Assembly (NCBI RefSeq): GCF_000378745.1
Contig: NZ_KB905265.1
Coordinates: 62,001-126,000, forward strand
Source: Prevotella amnii DSM 23384 = JCM 14753
GTDB taxonomy: Bacteria > Bacteroidota > Bacteroidia > Bacteroidales > Bacteroidaceae
DNA: 64,000 nt
Direction: 5' to 3'
The translations under genes and the position numbers were made by a program. How positions within the stretch are numbered: position 1 is the first letter of the stretch; each line of letters opens with the position of its first letter. Shown piece after piece: positions 26,781-36,925 of this stretch. The notes beneath the pieces were generated by a model. It had not been told where the DNA came from and searched no databases. It worked only from the letters and a program-made list of their open reading frames with translations.

Positions 26781-27953
26781 ATGAGAACTATCATTCATAA
26801 TATTTTAAGAATATCTATTCGCGAGATAGGATTTATGCGTAGAAATCCTATATACCTTACTTGTGCTATCATCTTTCCTTTGCTTGCTATAAGTTTTTTT
26901 ACGTCCCTTATGTCAGAAGGGCAACCGCAACAAATACCTATAGGCATTATAGATAATGACCACACCCCTACTACACAAAAGATAGCTTTAAAATTAGAGT
27001 CTTTACAAGGTACAAAAATAACATCTTACTATACTAACACAACTATGGCTCGAGAAGCTGTACAACGTGGAGAAATATATGCCTATTTATTAATACCAAA
27101 AGGTACTACAAAAAAGCTATTTACTAAACGTCAGCCTATTATCTCTTTCTATTACAGCAATGTAACATTATTAGCAGGAGGTATGACTTTTAAAGATTTA
27201 AAAACTATCACAGCTCTTATAGCAGCATCTGTCGGAGTTGAAAAATTATCAATGCTTGGCAAGACATCTCATGAGATAAGATCTTTTTTACAACCAATTG
27301 CGCTCGATATCCACATGATACAAAACCCATGGTTAAATTATAATGTATATTTAAGCACTATAATGATACCTGGAGTGTTAAGTATTTTTATGCTGCTATT
27401 AACAGTGTACACTATAGGAAAAGAATTGAAATTTGATAGATCGAAAGTTTGGTTACGGCTCGCTAATAATAATATAATAGTGGCTTTAATAGGAAAATTG
27501 CTGCCTTTATTTCTAATTTTTCTCATTATTTTTTGGGGATTTGAATGGTATATATACGGATATTTATGTTTTCCACATGCTGGCGGATGGCTTAGATTAC
27601 TAAGTTTAGGCTTATTAATGGTTACATCATCTATAGGCTTTGGAGTGTTTGTGTTTGGATTGATACCATCTTTGCGTATGGCTATGAGTATATGCTCGCT
27701 ATGGGGAGTGTTAGGATTTTCTGTTTGCGGAGCTACTTTCCCCCTATTTGCTATGGATCCTATTATACAAGGAATAGCACAAATAGTACCTTTACGACAT
27801 TATTGGATGATATATCAGGCAAGCATTTTTAACGGCTATCCCATCGCAGATGTATGGTATAATGTAATGATACTATTAATATTTGCAGTTTTACCACTCC
27901 TTGTTATTTTTAATATTAAACGAGCAATGCTCAATTTCGTATACATACCATGA
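26781..27953 (+). CDS. ABC-2 type transporter permease (YhhJ/YbhR-like), first of pair
   Basis: 390 residues: one N-terminal helix (PIYLTCAIIFPLLAISFF), a large periplasmic domain (about 50-180) and five C-terminal helices, the layout of YbhR/YhhJ-type ABC-2 permeases. The periplasmic part has the family theme PIGIIDNDHTPTTQKIALKLE. Its stop overlaps the start of the second permease (ATGA). No ATP-binding subunit is encoded in the operon, so energy must come from an ATPase elsewhere or the pair works differently. Confidence 0.88.
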   Translation: MRTIIHNILRISIREIGFMRRNPIYLTCAIIFPLLAISFFTSLMSEGQPQQIPIGIIDNDHTPTTQKIALKLESLQGTKITSYYTNTTMAREAVQRGEIYAYLLIPKGTTKKLFTKRQPIISFYYSNVTLLAGGMTFKDLKTITALIAASVGVEKLSMLGKTSHEIRSFLQPIALDIHMIQNPWLNYNVYLSTIMIPGVLSIFMLLLTVYTIGKELKFDRSKVWLRLANNNIIVALIGKLLPLFLIFLIIFWGFEWYIYGYLCFPHAGGWLRLLSLGLLMVTSSIGFGVFVFGLIPSLRMAMSICSLWGVLGFSVCGATFPLFAMDPIIQGIAQIVPLRHYWMIYQASIFNGYPIADVWYNVMILLIFAVLPLLVIFNIKRAMLNFVYIP

Positions 27954-29140
27954 AAAATGCTTCTAACAACATCATAACTTTATTCTTTCGAGTACTCTTT
28001 AAAGAGTTTAAGATTATCTTCACTGACGAAGGTATATTGATGTTTGTTTTTATTGTACCCTTATTTTATCCTTTACTCTATTCTTGGATTTATAACAACG
28101 AAGTTGTTAGAGAAGTACCTGTAGCTGTAGTTGATATGGCACATAGTAAATCTTCACGAGATTTTGTTCACGATTTTAACGCCTCGCCTTCGGTAGAAGC
28201 AACTTATTATTGTAACAATTTAGAAGAAGCAAAAGGGCTTGTAAAAAAACAAATTGTAAAAGGCATTTTATACTTTCCTCATGAATATGATAAAAATTTA
28301 ATTAATGGAAAACAAGGCATAGTTAGTATTTACTGTGATATGAGCTTAATGCTTACCTATAAATCTATATATCTGGCAGCTTTAAACGTTTCATTAGAAC
28401 AGAATAAAAAAATACAAAAACCTAAAAGTTTGAGCTTCACAAAACACGAAGAAGATCTAAACACAGAGCCTATAATAGTGAAAGATAAATCCATTTACAA
28501 TATCACAGAAGGATATGGTAATGCTATTTTACCTGGCGTATTAATATTAATTATCCAACAGATATTGATGCTTAGCATTGGGTTATCGGCAGGAACGATA
28601 AACGAACATAAAGATAAATTTTATTTAAAACTAAAAAGTACTATGGGAGGAATATACCTATTAACTTTTACAAAAACTATTGCTTATTTCTCTATATTTA
28701 CTGTTTTAGTATCGTATATAACAATAGCCATTCCTCACTTTTTTGGCTTTACTATGCTCGCTACACCTGTTCCTCTAATTTGCTTACTAACACCTTACTT
28801 ATTGTCTGCTATTTTCTTTGCTATGATAATATCTTTCTTTGTACGTTTGCGAGAAAATGTAATGCTTATTATCGTGTTTACCTCTGTACCTTTTCTATTT
28901 ATGTCAGGAGCAAACTGGCCATTAAATAATATTCCAAGTTTCTGGCAAGGAGTTAGCTGGCTTATTCCCTCCACATTCGGTATTCGAGGGTATCTCACAT
29001 TAGCTTCATTAGGAGGTACTTTGGAAGACATCTTACCTTATTGTAGATATTTATGGATACAAACTTTTTCTTATTTTTTCATAGTTATAATATTTAATCT
29101 TATAACTATAAATAAGCCTCATAAAAATAAAAATATATAA
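27950..29140 (+). CDS. ABC-2 type transporter permease, second of pair
   Basis: 396 residues with the same plan as the preceding gene: N-terminal helix MFVFIVPLFYPLLYSWIY, periplasmic domain opening VPVAVVDMAHSKSSRDFVHDF, and C-terminal helices ending SYFFIVIIFNLITI. The two permeases are likely partners of a heterodimer served by the HlyD and TolC proteins. It is the last gene of the operon and is followed within six bases by a strong hairpin terminator. Confidence 0.88.
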   Translation: MKNASNNIITLFFRVLFKEFKIIFTDEGILMFVFIVPLFYPLLYSWIYNNEVVREVPVAVVDMAHSKSSRDFVHDFNASPSVEATYYCNNLEEAKGLVKKQIVKGILYFPHEYDKNLINGKQGIVSIYCDMSLMLTYKSIYLAALNVSLEQNKKIQKPKSLSFTKHEEDLNTEPIIVKDKSIYNITEGYGNAILPGVLILIIQQILMLSIGLSAGTINEHKDKFYLKLKSTMGGIYLLTFTKTIAYFSIFTVLVSYITIAIPHFFGFTMLATPVPLICLLTPYLLSAIFFAMIISFFVRLRENVMLIIVFTSVPFLFMSGANWPLNNIPSFWQGVSWLIPSTFGIRGYLTLASLGGTLEDILPYCRYLWIQTFSYFFIVIIFNLITINKPHKNKNI

Positions 29141-29145
29141 TAATT

Positions 29146-29185
29146 ATAAAGGAGATACACTTCTATAGAAGCATATCTCCTTTAT
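29146..29185. terminator. Bidirectional terminator between convergent genes
   Basis: ataaaggagata (29146-29157) pairs perfectly with tatctcctttat (29174-29185) around a 16-base loop. It sits between the end of the plus-strand exporter operon and the end of the minus-strand acidic-tail gene, so it can serve both. Confidence 0.85.
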
Positions 29186-29204
29186 AAAATAATGGCATAA
29201 AACC

Positions 29205-30026
29205 CTAGAAATCTTCATCAACACTCACGTCTTCAGCACGAAGATCAAGATCTTCTGCACTCTCATCAAACGTAGTGCGGTAACTTTCTTCTGTTAGTTT
29301 GTCATCATCAAACCCATCGTCTTCATCTTCTCCTACCTTTTGTTTCTCTATAAATTTATCATCTTCTCCCAGATCTAAATTATCATTTTCCTCTTCTAAA
29401 GATTCTTCATCAAAGTCATCATCTAATTTAAACTTTCCTTTACTTAATTTGATATTCTGCTTTTCTTTAACAAAAATAGCTTCTACCCAAGTGCCTTTAG
29501 CTACCTCTAATACCTCATAACCATCTTCTACCTTCTTTTGATACAACCCACCTGGCTTCTTTAACCTATCTACTGGTAAAGTTGTAGTGCTAACATCAAA
29601 AGAACTGTTTATAATATCTTGTACACTTTGAGGAAGACTATCCCAGCCTCCACCAAAGTTGCGCTCAAGAACCTCTACAACCTTTTTAGCCGAAATATGT
29701 CCAATGTTTTCCCATGTCAAGTCAGTAATACGTAAGATAGGCTTCTTTTTAATAGCCCATGTAAAATAAGTGCTTTCATCTATATAAATATCTGACACCT
29801 GATATCCAAGAGCCTTATATTTCTCTAATACTTCGTTTCTCTTAATTTTAACCTCTTCAATAATAAAAGCACTCTTAATTACATCTACATAATGACGCCA
29901 ATTTTCCTTAACGTCACCATCACGTTCTGCTTGCGCCCAAAGACGAAAAACATCACTTTCTTGTATATCCCAAACTGTACTTTTTGTCAAGTTCTTTAAA
30001 GATAGTGCTTCTCCTTGTCTACTCAT
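29205..30026 (-). CDS. Unrecognised protein with acidic C-terminal tail
   Basis: 273 residues, no signal peptide or membrane segment. The first roughly 170 residues look globular (WDIQESDVFRLWAQAERDGD, DITWEN-like LRITDLTWENIGHISAKKVV, RNFGGGWDSLPQSV). The last roughly 85 are dominated by Asp and Glu (DDDFDEESLEEENDNLDLGE). I do not recognise a family. It is monocistronic, with its own good promoter upstream and a shared terminator downstream. Such tails occur in nucleic-acid-mimicking or chaperone-like proteins, but nothing here proves a role. Confidence 0.7.
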   Translation of the reverse strand: MSRQGEALSLKNLTKSTVWDIQESDVFRLWAQAERDGDVKENWRHYVDVIKSAFIIEEVKIKRNEVLEKYKALGYQVSDIYIDESTYFTWAIKKKPILRITDLTWENIGHISAKKVVEVLERNFGGGWDSLPQSVQDIINSSFDVSTTTLPVDRLKKPGGLYQKKVEDGYEVLEVAKGTWVEAIFVKEKQNIKLSKGKFKLDDDFDEESLEEENDNLDLGEDDKFIEKQKVGEDEDDGFDDDKLTEESYRTTFDESAEDLDLRAEDVSVDEDF

Positions 30027-30075
30027 TTTTATATCTCTTATAAATTTCTATTAACAACCATTTTAAAAGGTGATG

Positions 30076-30106
30076 CAAAAGTAAATACTAAAAGCTAATC
30101 TTCCAA
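30076..30106 (-). promoter_or_regulatory. Promoter of the acidic-tail protein gene
   Basis: Minus-strand TACTTTTG at 30076-30083 is an exact TAnnTTTG and TTG at 30104-30106 lies 20 bases upstream. The leader to the ATG at 30026 is about 45 bases. Confidence 0.65.
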
Positions 30107-30135
30107 ACATTTTCTAAAAAAACAATAGAATATCT

Positions 30136-31044
30136 TTAATCTATACACCCTATAATATCTGTTAATGCCTTACAACCATGATTATCAAGCCATTTATTAA
30201 TGCCTTTACAAACTTTAATTGACACCATTGGATCTACGAAATTAGCCGTTCCTATCTGAATAGCTGTTGCCCCTGCCATAAAAAACTCAATAGCATCTTC
30301 TGCTGTAGAAATTCCACCTAAACCTATTATGGGGATCTTAACAGCTTTTGCTACATCATTTACCATTCTTAAAGCTACAGGCTTAATGGCTGGACCACTA
30401 AGTCCTCCTGTACGAATACTAAGTTTAGGGCATCTACGTTCAATATCTATAGCCATACCCATTAGAGTATTTATAAGCGACAACCCATCTGCCCCCTCAT
30501 CTTCACAAGCTAATGCTATAGATGCTATATCGGTAACATTCGGCGATAACTTAACTATTAAAGTCTTATCATAACATGCACGAACAGCCTTTACTACTGC
30601 CGCAGCTCCAGAACAAGTTACACCAAATGCCATACCTCCTTCTTTCACATTAGGACAAGATATATTAAGCTCTATTGCTGATATTTGCTTCAATTCATTG
30701 ATTTTTTTAGATGCCTCTGCATAAGTCTCAGGAGAACTTCCACTAACATTTACTATAAACTGAGTATTAATATCCTTCAATTCAGGATATATATGATCAC
30801 AAAAATAATCTACCCCTTTATTTTGTAATCCCACACAATTAAGCATTCCATGTTTAGTCTCAACCATTCTGGGATAATCATTTCCCTCACGAGCATATAA
30901 AGTAGTTCCTTTTACAAAAATACCTCCCAATTCTTCTAAAGGTACAAGATCTGCATATTCTAAACCATATCCAAAAGTTCCACTTGCTGTAGTCACTGGG
31001 TTTTTCAAACTTAAGGAAGAAATATTTACGTTTAAATTAGCCAT
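30136..31044 (-). CDS. pyrD: Dihydroorotate dehydrogenase B, catalytic subunit
   Basis: 302-residue FMN subunit of the class 1B enzyme that oxidises dihydroorotate to orotate in pyrimidine synthesis, using NAD through PyrK. The active-site Cys is in [13 protein letters not shown], and FMN-binding segments [18 protein letters not shown] and [11 protein letters not shown] are present, with [12 protein letters not shown] near the end. It starts 29 bases after pyrK, whose product is its obligate electron-transfer partner. Confidence 0.96.
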   Translation of the reverse strand: MANLNVNISSLSLKNPVTTASGTFGYGLEYADLVPLEELGGIFVKGTTLYAREGNDYPRMVETKHGMLNCVGLQNKGVDYFCDHIYPELKDINTQFIVNVSGSSPETYAEASKKINELKQISAIELNISCPNVKEGGMAFGVTCSGAAAVVKAVRACYDKTLIVKLSPNVTDIASIALACEDEGADGLSLINTLMGMAIDIERRCPKLSIRTGGLSGPAIKPVALRMVNDVAKAVKIPIIGLGGISTAEDAIEFFMAGATAIQIGTANFVDPMVSIKVCKGINKWLDNHGCKALTDIIGCID

Positions 31045-31073
31045 TATATTTTTCTTTTAACATATACCTAAAC

Positions 31074-31847
31074 TTACCAACTCAATCTCCTTACATCAAA
31101 AACAGGTCCTTCTTTACACACACATACATTTCCATCTATCGTCTTTTCTACACAACATAAACATGCACCTAATCCACAAGCCATCATATTTTCTAAAGAG
31201 ACTTCACACGAAACTTTTACATGTTTTGCATAATGTGCTACAGCTACCATCATAGGCTTAGGGCCACAAGTGGCAATATGGTCAAACGACATGTTTTTTA
31301 AAACAGAATGTTGAGTAACAAACCCACGTTCGCCTGTAGTTCCATCTTCTGTGGTTATAAAAACTTCTCCATACCGTGCAAATTCCTTTATTTGGATAAT
31401 ATCCGTCTTAGTACGATACCCTAAAAGGAATATAGGTTTTCCACCTCTTTCCTTTATAATTCTACCATAATATAACATTGGAGCAACACCTACTCCTCCT
31501 CCTACAAGAAGTATCTTCTTTCCTTTTATATTATTTACACAAAAACCCTTCCCTAAAGGGAAAAGACAATTTAGAATATCTCCTTCTCGCAAAAAAGATA
31601 ACGCCCTCGTACCTTCGCCCACAATGGCGACAAGCAACCAAAGCTCATTCTTCTCATAATCTACAAAATGAATAGAAATAGGACGACGCAGATAAGTAGC
31701 TGGAGACTTATCCACCCTTACTTCTAAAAATTGTCCTGGTAATATTTCAGGAAGAGGAGTATTACTAAAAAGTTTAAGTAAAAAATATTTATCGTTCAAC
31801 TGCTCAAACGATGTTACAATAAGATCTATAAGAAGCTTCTTCATCAC
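31074..31847 (-). CDS. pyrK: Dihydroorotate dehydrogenase B, electron transfer subunit
   Basis: 257 residues: FAD domain (about 1-100, with YLRRPISI), NAD domain (about 105-215, KKILLVGGGVGVAPML and ATCGPKPMM) and a C-terminal [2Fe-2S] site. The iron-sulfur cysteines are visible in ACGLGACLCC and in the later VCVC segment. It transfers electrons from PyrD to NAD. A -7-like TAAATTTG lies at 31868-31875, 20 bases before the ATG, without a clear -33. Confidence 0.95.
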   Translation of the reverse strand: MMKKLLIDLIVTSFEQLNDKYFLLKLFSNTPLPEILPGQFLEVRVDKSPATYLRRPISIHFVDYEKNELWLLVAIVGEGTRALSFLREGDILNCLFPLGKGFCVNNIKGKKILLVGGGVGVAPMLYYGRIIKERGGKPIFLLGYRTKTDIIQIKEFARYGEVFITTEDGTTGERGFVTQHSVLKNMSFDHIATCGPKPMMVAVAHYAKHVKVSCEVSLENMMACGLGACLCCVEKTIDGNVCVCKEGPVFDVRRLSW

Positions 31848-32014
31848 TGAATTTTATTTATTTAATGCAAATTTACAAAAAAACTTGGTAAAGGTAAACA
31901 CTAAAAGAAACACTTGATGCTATTTCACTTATAAATAGCACTTTTATACCATAAATATGTATAAAACATATCTATAAAAATACTTTTTAAAATATAACTT
32001 ATATTATTTATCCT

Positions 32015-32470
32015 CTATTTAAATATTCCTGCACTATATATCAATAATATATAGCGACCTGTTTTACTTATAGCTATACTTATAAAAGACACTAAGATAT
32101 TTGCATGAGTATAACCTAAAACAATTGTTATAACATCACCTATAAACGGAATAGAGGATAGTAAACCACCGATCCATGCACCTTTGCCTTCCATAAACTT
32201 TTCTGTTTTATGGACATTTTTAGTACTAACATGTAAATATTTCTCTATCCATTCTAACTTGCCTAATCTGCCTATACCATAATTTATCATACTCCCCAAA
32301 ATATTGCCTATACTACCATAAACAATTAAAGCCACAGGATTAAGTCCTGCAGCATACAAAGCCAATATAACTACTTCACTGCTAAAAGGTAATATTGTAG
32401 CAGCTAACAAAGCAGATATAAACATTCCCCAATAACCATATTGAATAAGAATAGGGATTAGAAATTCCAT
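32015..32470 (-). CDS. YqaA/DedA-family membrane protein
   Basis: 151 residues with about four hydrophobic segments. The N-terminus resembles the SNARE-associated/DedA family (YGYWGMFISALLAATILPFSSEVVI), and GSIGNILGSMINYGIGRLG matches the re-entrant glycine-rich region. A second loop reads LLSSIPFIGDVI. Family members act in membrane lipid homeostasis, some as polyprenyl-phosphate or phospholipid flippases; the YqaA branch is not characterised. It is the last gene of the cysE-to-YqaA run and overlaps the upstream gene by 13 bases. Confidence 0.82.
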   Translation of the reverse strand: MEFLIPILIQYGYWGMFISALLAATILPFSSEVVILALYAAGLNPVALIVYGSIGNILGSMINYGIGRLGKLEWIEKYLHVSTKNVHKTEKFMEGKGAWIGGLLSSIPFIGDVITIVLGYTHANILVSFISIAISKTGRYILLIYSAGIFK

Positions 32471-33387
32471 AGATTATATAAAGTTACAAATATACAACTC
32501 AGACATAATATACAAAAAAGCCAATTTGTAAAACGCGTTTTAGTAAGTGCAAAAAAATGCCCAATGAGAGGAGCTGTACTAACAATAAGTAAACTTTGAA
32601 TATAAATAGCTTGTTGTGGTTGTAACAATAAAAACACAAACGCTCCAAAATTGCAACTTACAAAGGCTTGACAAAACAAACGCGTTCTAATAATATCATT
32701 ACGACGCTGACGTAAATAATGTATAGTACCTATAACACAACAGATAGAAATAAAAATAAGTGATATAGCTTGATGAAAAGGTATAACATCAAAATCTAAA
32801 GGTCTACCAAATTCTAATAACTTTCCGAAGTGAAAAATAAACCATTCAAGGTTATCCGTAATACCTAAATATAATAGTAAAAACCAATAAGGACATAATA
32901 TTCCAAAAACAGAAGCTACAAAATTATGCTTACTCATAGATAATAGGCTAAACCTCATTACTATCCATAAAAGAGGTAAAAAGTAAATAACCTGAACCCA
33001 GACTACACTTATAATACCTATACAAAGAAAAGCATAAAAAATATAACCTGGAGAAATTGACTTTTGATAAGATTTAAAAGCCAATGTGAAAAATCCCACT
33101 TCTCCTAACGTCACAATACCTTGTGGAAGTAAAGAGAAATGGACTGCATCTAATGTAGCTAAAATAAGAAACGAACACGAAACCATACGACTATAAATAC
33201 GGATAAGCCCATTATTATTATTTAAGCTCATCATAAGGAATGTAGAAAATAACATACACAAAGCTGGTAATAAAACCTCTGTATTATTGTATATTGCTAT
33301 CACCCACACAAGGGAAAAAACAGGTAACACAAAGGTGGTTGTCCATCTACTTTCTGCTATCCTATTCTGAAATCGTTTTTTCTGCAT
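32458..33387 (-). CDS. Multi-pass membrane protein of unknown function
   Basis: 309 residues with about eight to ten hydrophobic helices and few charged residues (TTFVLPVFSLVWVIAIYN, IFYAFLCIGIISVVWVQVIY, FAFLF-type C-terminus). It begins one base after purD ends and overlaps the YqaA gene by 13 bases. It may belong to the Bacteroidetes DUF6427 group, but I am not sure. No active-site motif is visible. Confidence 0.65.
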   Translation of the reverse strand: MQKKRFQNRIAESRWTTTFVLPVFSLVWVIAIYNNTEVLLPALCMLFSTFLMMSLNNNNGLIRIYSRMVSCSFLILATLDAVHFSLLPQGIVTLGEVGFFTLAFKSYQKSISPGYIFYAFLCIGIISVVWVQVIYFLPLLWIVMRFSLLSMSKHNFVASVFGILCPYWFLLLYLGITDNLEWFIFHFGKLLEFGRPLDFDVIPFHQAISLIFISICCVIGTIHYLRQRRNDIIRTRLFCQAFVSCNFGAFVFLLLQPQQAIYIQSLLIVSTAPLIGHFFALTKTRFTNWLFCILCLSCIFVTLYNLWNF

Positions 33388-34656
33388 TTATAGATCAAAT
33401 CCTATATCTTTTCTAAAATATTTATCTTTAAATTCTATCTTGCTCGCCCCTATAAAACTTCTTTCTAAAGCTTCTTCTTTAGAATTTCCATAAGACGATA
33501 TTGCAATAACACGTCCACCATTTGTTTCTAACAAATTATTCTTAATCGTAGTACCACTATGAAACACTATAGAATCTTTTACAGCCTCAACACCTGTAAT
33601 ATGCTGACCTTTTAAATAAGTTCCTGGATATCCTCCACTTACAAGCATTACACATACTGCTGTACGATTATCAACAATAATCTCTTTAGTATCAAGATCT
33701 GTATTAATCACACCTTCAAAAAGATCTACAATATCGCTCTTTAATCGTAACATCACACTTTCTGTTTCAGGATCGCCCATTCTACAGTTATATTCTATAA
33801 CCATTGGATCGCCATTCACGTTTATTAAGCCGAAAAATATAAACCCCTTATAATCAATGCCTTCCTCTCTCAAACCTTCTACTGTAGGACGAATTATCCT
33901 ATCTTCCACTTTCTTCATCCACTCTTCTGTAGCAAAAGGTACAGGAGAAATACTACCCATTCCACCAGTATTTAAACCTGTATCACCTTCCCCTACACGC
34001 TTATAATCTTTTGCTTCTGGAAGAATTTTATAATGAATGCCATCAGTAAGAACAAAGACAGAACATTCAACACCACTTAAAAACTCTTCTATAATAACTT
34101 TAGAAGAAGCTTTACCAAACATACCACAAAGCATATTTCTTAGCTCTTGCTTTGCTTCTTCTATTGTATCAATAATAAGGACACCTTTACCAGCAGCTAA
34201 GCCATCAGCTTTAATAACATAAGGTGGAGTTAATTTTTCAAGAAAAAGTAATCCTTCTTCAATATTTGTATTATCAAAAGTTGAATATGCTGCTGTGGGA
34301 ATATTATGTCGCAACATAAAAGCCTTAGCAAAATCTTTAGAACCTTCTAAAACCGCCCCTTTCTTTGATGGGCCTATTACGAATATATTAGCTGTACGAG
34401 GATCGTTTTTAAAAGAATCATAAATACCATTAACCAAAGGAATCTCTGGACCTACGACAACAAGTTCCACCTTTTCATCTATAGCAAAATCCTTTAATTT
34501 TTCAAACTCATTTACATCTATATCTACATTTTCACCTACTAGTTGAGTACCTGCATTACCTGGAGCAATAAATAATTTTTCACACTTATCACTCTGAGAA
34601 ATTTTCCATGCTAATGCATGTTCTCTACCACCATTTCCTAATAATAATATTCTCAT
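33388..34656 (-). CDS. purD: Phosphoribosylamine--glycine ligase
   Basis: ATP-grasp enzyme making glycinamide ribonucleotide in purine synthesis. I chose the ATG at 34656, giving [20 protein letters not shown], the standard PurD N-terminus, and 422 residues. A start at 34716 would add 20 unmatched residues and overlap the peptidase gene. Other signatures are [40 protein letters not shown] and [12 protein letters not shown]. It has a 43-base gap from the peptidase gene and none to the membrane gene downstream. Confidence 0.96.
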   Translation of the reverse strand: MRILLLGNGGREHALAWKISQSDKCEKLFIAPGNAGTQLVGENVDIDVNEFEKLKDFAIDEKVELVVVGPEIPLVNGIYDSFKNDPRTANIFVIGPSKKGAVLEGSKDFAKAFMLRHNIPTAAYSTFDNTNIEEGLLFLEKLTPPYVIKADGLAAGKGVLIIDTIEEAKQELRNMLCGMFGKASSKVIIEEFLSGVECSVFVLTDGIHYKILPEAKDYKRVGEGDTGLNTGGMGSISPVPFATEEWMKKVEDRIIRPTVEGLREEGIDYKGFIFFGLINVNGDPMVIEYNCRMGDPETESVMLRLKSDIVDLFEGVINTDLDTKEIIVDNRTAVCVMLVSGGYPGTYLKGQHITGVEAVKDSIVFHSGTTIKNNLLETNGGRVIAISSYGNSKEEALERSFIGASKIEFKDKYFRKDIGFDL

Positions 34657-34699
34657 ATTTACTTCAATTATAGGCAACTTATTTTTTGATAAATAGTTT

Positions 34700-36922
34700 T
34701 TACTTATTATGTCCAAGAGGTTTTAAATAATCTTCAAAATATTGTGTAATTCGCTCATGCAAATGAACACTTTGATGACCACGCATGTTATGAGGTTCGC
34801 CAGGATAAACAAAGAAATCAGGTTGAGTTCCTGCAAGAATACAAGCTTTAAGAAATGAGTAAGCGTGCTGTGGCACTACCACAGGATCGTTTAGTCCTAT
34901 AATAATTTGCAATTTTCCTTTTAAATCTTTAGCCTTTTGTAACAAAGAAGTTTTAGCATAACCTATTGGATTTGCCTTTGGAGTATCCATATAACGTTCC
35001 CCATACATTATCTCGTACCATTTCCAATCTATCACAGGTCCACCTGCTACACCAACCTTAAATACATCTGGATAATTCGTCATTAGAGATATTGTCATAA
35101 AGCCACCAAACGACCAGCCATGTATACCTATACGATCTTTATCAACGTAAGAAAGCGTATGTAAATATTTAATACCTTCCATCTGATCTTTCATCTCTTC
35201 CTGACCAAGATTGCGAAAAGTTACTTGTTCAAACTCTTTCCCGCGATTATCACTACCACGATTATCAAGAATAAAAAGCAAATATCCCTTTTGCGCCATA
35301 TAAGTTTCCCAACCGCGTGAACCATAATTCCAACGGGCATCTACATTGTGGGCATGTGGGCCACCATATACATAAACGATAACAGGATACTTCTTTGCAG
35401 GATTAAAATTAATAGGTTTAACCATACGATAATAAAGATCCGTTTTACCATCAGAAGCCTTTATTTTCCCACAAGAATATTCTGGTACGCTATAACCTTT
35501 CCAAGGATTTGGTGATGTAAAATAATGTAATGTATTTATTTTATTTCCCAATGTAATAAGATCATATTGCCTTGGCAAATTAGGCTCACTATATACATCT
35601 ATAATCGTATTACCTTCTGGACTTAATAAAGGATTATGATATCCTTTTCCATTATCAAGTAATCTACGTTTTCCAGTTTCTACGTTTACCATCCATGTGT
35701 TAATTTGAATAAGATTACATTCGTTAGACGTATAAATTATACTCTTCTTTTTTAAATTAAATCCTATAATTTTCATAACAACCCACTTTCCTTTAGTCAG
35801 TTGTTTTAATTCCCTACCATCTTCGCTAAAAAGATATAAATGATTATAACCATCTTTCTGACTATACATAACAAACTGATGATCATTCCAAGGTAAGAAA
35901 ACTATAGGATGAGTAGGTTCCACATATTTTGTATCTTTTTCATGATAAAGATTGGCTATCTTCTTACCTGTATATGCATTATAAGCTGTGAGGTAACAAT
36001 CATTCTGATCACGATTAAGCTCAAACATATAAATAATATTTTCATCTGGACTCCATGTTATATTTGTAAAATAACGATCGGTTGGATTACCTGTATGAAG
36101 ATAAATTGTTTTATCTGTATTTATATCATAAACTCCAACTGTTACCTTATGAGATTTTTCACCAACCATTGGATATTTTATTAAAGAAACCTTTGCTGCT
36201 TTTGTTTCTCCATTTGTAGGAACATATCCTATCTCAGGAACATCTACCAAAGGATAATTTGCCACCATACTTTGATCCATACGATAAAATGCTAAACGAT
36301 TACCCTTAGGACTCCAATACAAACCTCCATTAATACCAAACTCGTCACGATGTACACTCTGACCATAAACTATATTAGAGGAACCATCTTTTGTTAATTT
36401 ATGTTCCGCTCCAGATGGATCTATAACATATAGCTGATTATCTTGAACATATGCAGTAGAATGGCTTTGTATATTAAACTTTCTCACTTGAGCCTCTTTT
36501 TGTAGCTCTATTGTATCTATAATCCTATGAGTTTTAAAATCTATCATATAAATACTCTTTCCATTTGATACTTCTACAATAGATTTATCAGCAAAAGGAA
36601 ATGATACATAATATAAATTTCTTATTTTAGGTTGATCGTCTATAGGCAACTCTGCCCATGCATTGATTTCTCCAAGAGTAAAAAGAGTAGATTCCTTTCC
36701 GGTCTTCAAATCAATTAATTTACAAACATCAAAACCTTGTCGCACAACTTTATCTCCCCAAAAAGTCAGATAACGCCGCTGGGGAGTCATTTTATAATAA
36801 TTTTTACCACCAAAATTTAGGTCTTCTAAAGTAAACAATTTCTGTGCTATAGAACTTTTAGGACAAAAAAAGCCAATCATAATAATTATCCCAACAAGAT
36901 TTGCATATCTTTTCATATTCAT
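34700..36922 (-). CDS. S9 family prolyl peptidase (DPP IV / prolyl tripeptidyl peptidase type)
   Basis: 740 residues with a signal peptide (start at 36922 or the ATG at 36916; cleavage near SSIAQ), so periplasmic. The N-terminal part (about 30-480) is the eight-bladed DPP IV propeller and the C-terminal part is an alpha/beta hydrolase. The catalytic triad is visible: Ser in GWSFGG, Asp in GLNDPVVVP, His in GEPHNMRGH. Enzymes of this type release Xaa-Pro dipeptides or tripeptides from peptides and serve amino acid feeding in Bacteroidales. It lies three bases after the rRNA methyltransferase gene. Confidence 0.93.
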   Translation of the reverse strand: MNMKRYANLVGIIIMIGFFCPKSSIAQKLFTLEDLNFGGKNYYKMTPQRRYLTFWGDKVVRQGFDVCKLIDLKTGKESTLFTLGEINAWAELPIDDQPKIRNLYYVSFPFADKSIVEVSNGKSIYMIDFKTHRIIDTIELQKEAQVRKFNIQSHSTAYVQDNQLYVIDPSGAEHKLTKDGSSNIVYGQSVHRDEFGINGGLYWSPKGNRLAFYRMDQSMVANYPLVDVPEIGYVPTNGETKAAKVSLIKYPMVGEKSHKVTVGVYDINTDKTIYLHTGNPTDRYFTNITWSPDENIIYMFELNRDQNDCYLTAYNAYTGKKIANLYHEKDTKYVEPTHPIVFLPWNDHQFVMYSQKDGYNHLYLFSEDGRELKQLTKGKWVVMKIIGFNLKKKSIIYTSNECNLIQINTWMVNVETGKRRLLDNGKGYHNPLLSPEGNTIIDVYSEPNLPRQYDLITLGNKINTLHYFTSPNPWKGYSVPEYSCGKIKASDGKTDLYYRMVKPINFNPAKKYPVIVYVYGGPHAHNVDARWNYGSRGWETYMAQKGYLLFILDNRGSDNRGKEFEQVTFRNLGQEEMKDQMEGIKYLHTLSYVDKDRIGIHGWSFGGFMTISLMTNYPDVFKVGVAGGPVIDWKWYEIMYGERYMDTPKANPIGYAKTSLLQKAKDLKGKLQIIIGLNDPVVVPQHAYSFLKACILAGTQPDFFVYPGEPHNMRGHQSVHLHERITQYFEDYLKPLGHNK

Positions 36923-36925
36923 TTT

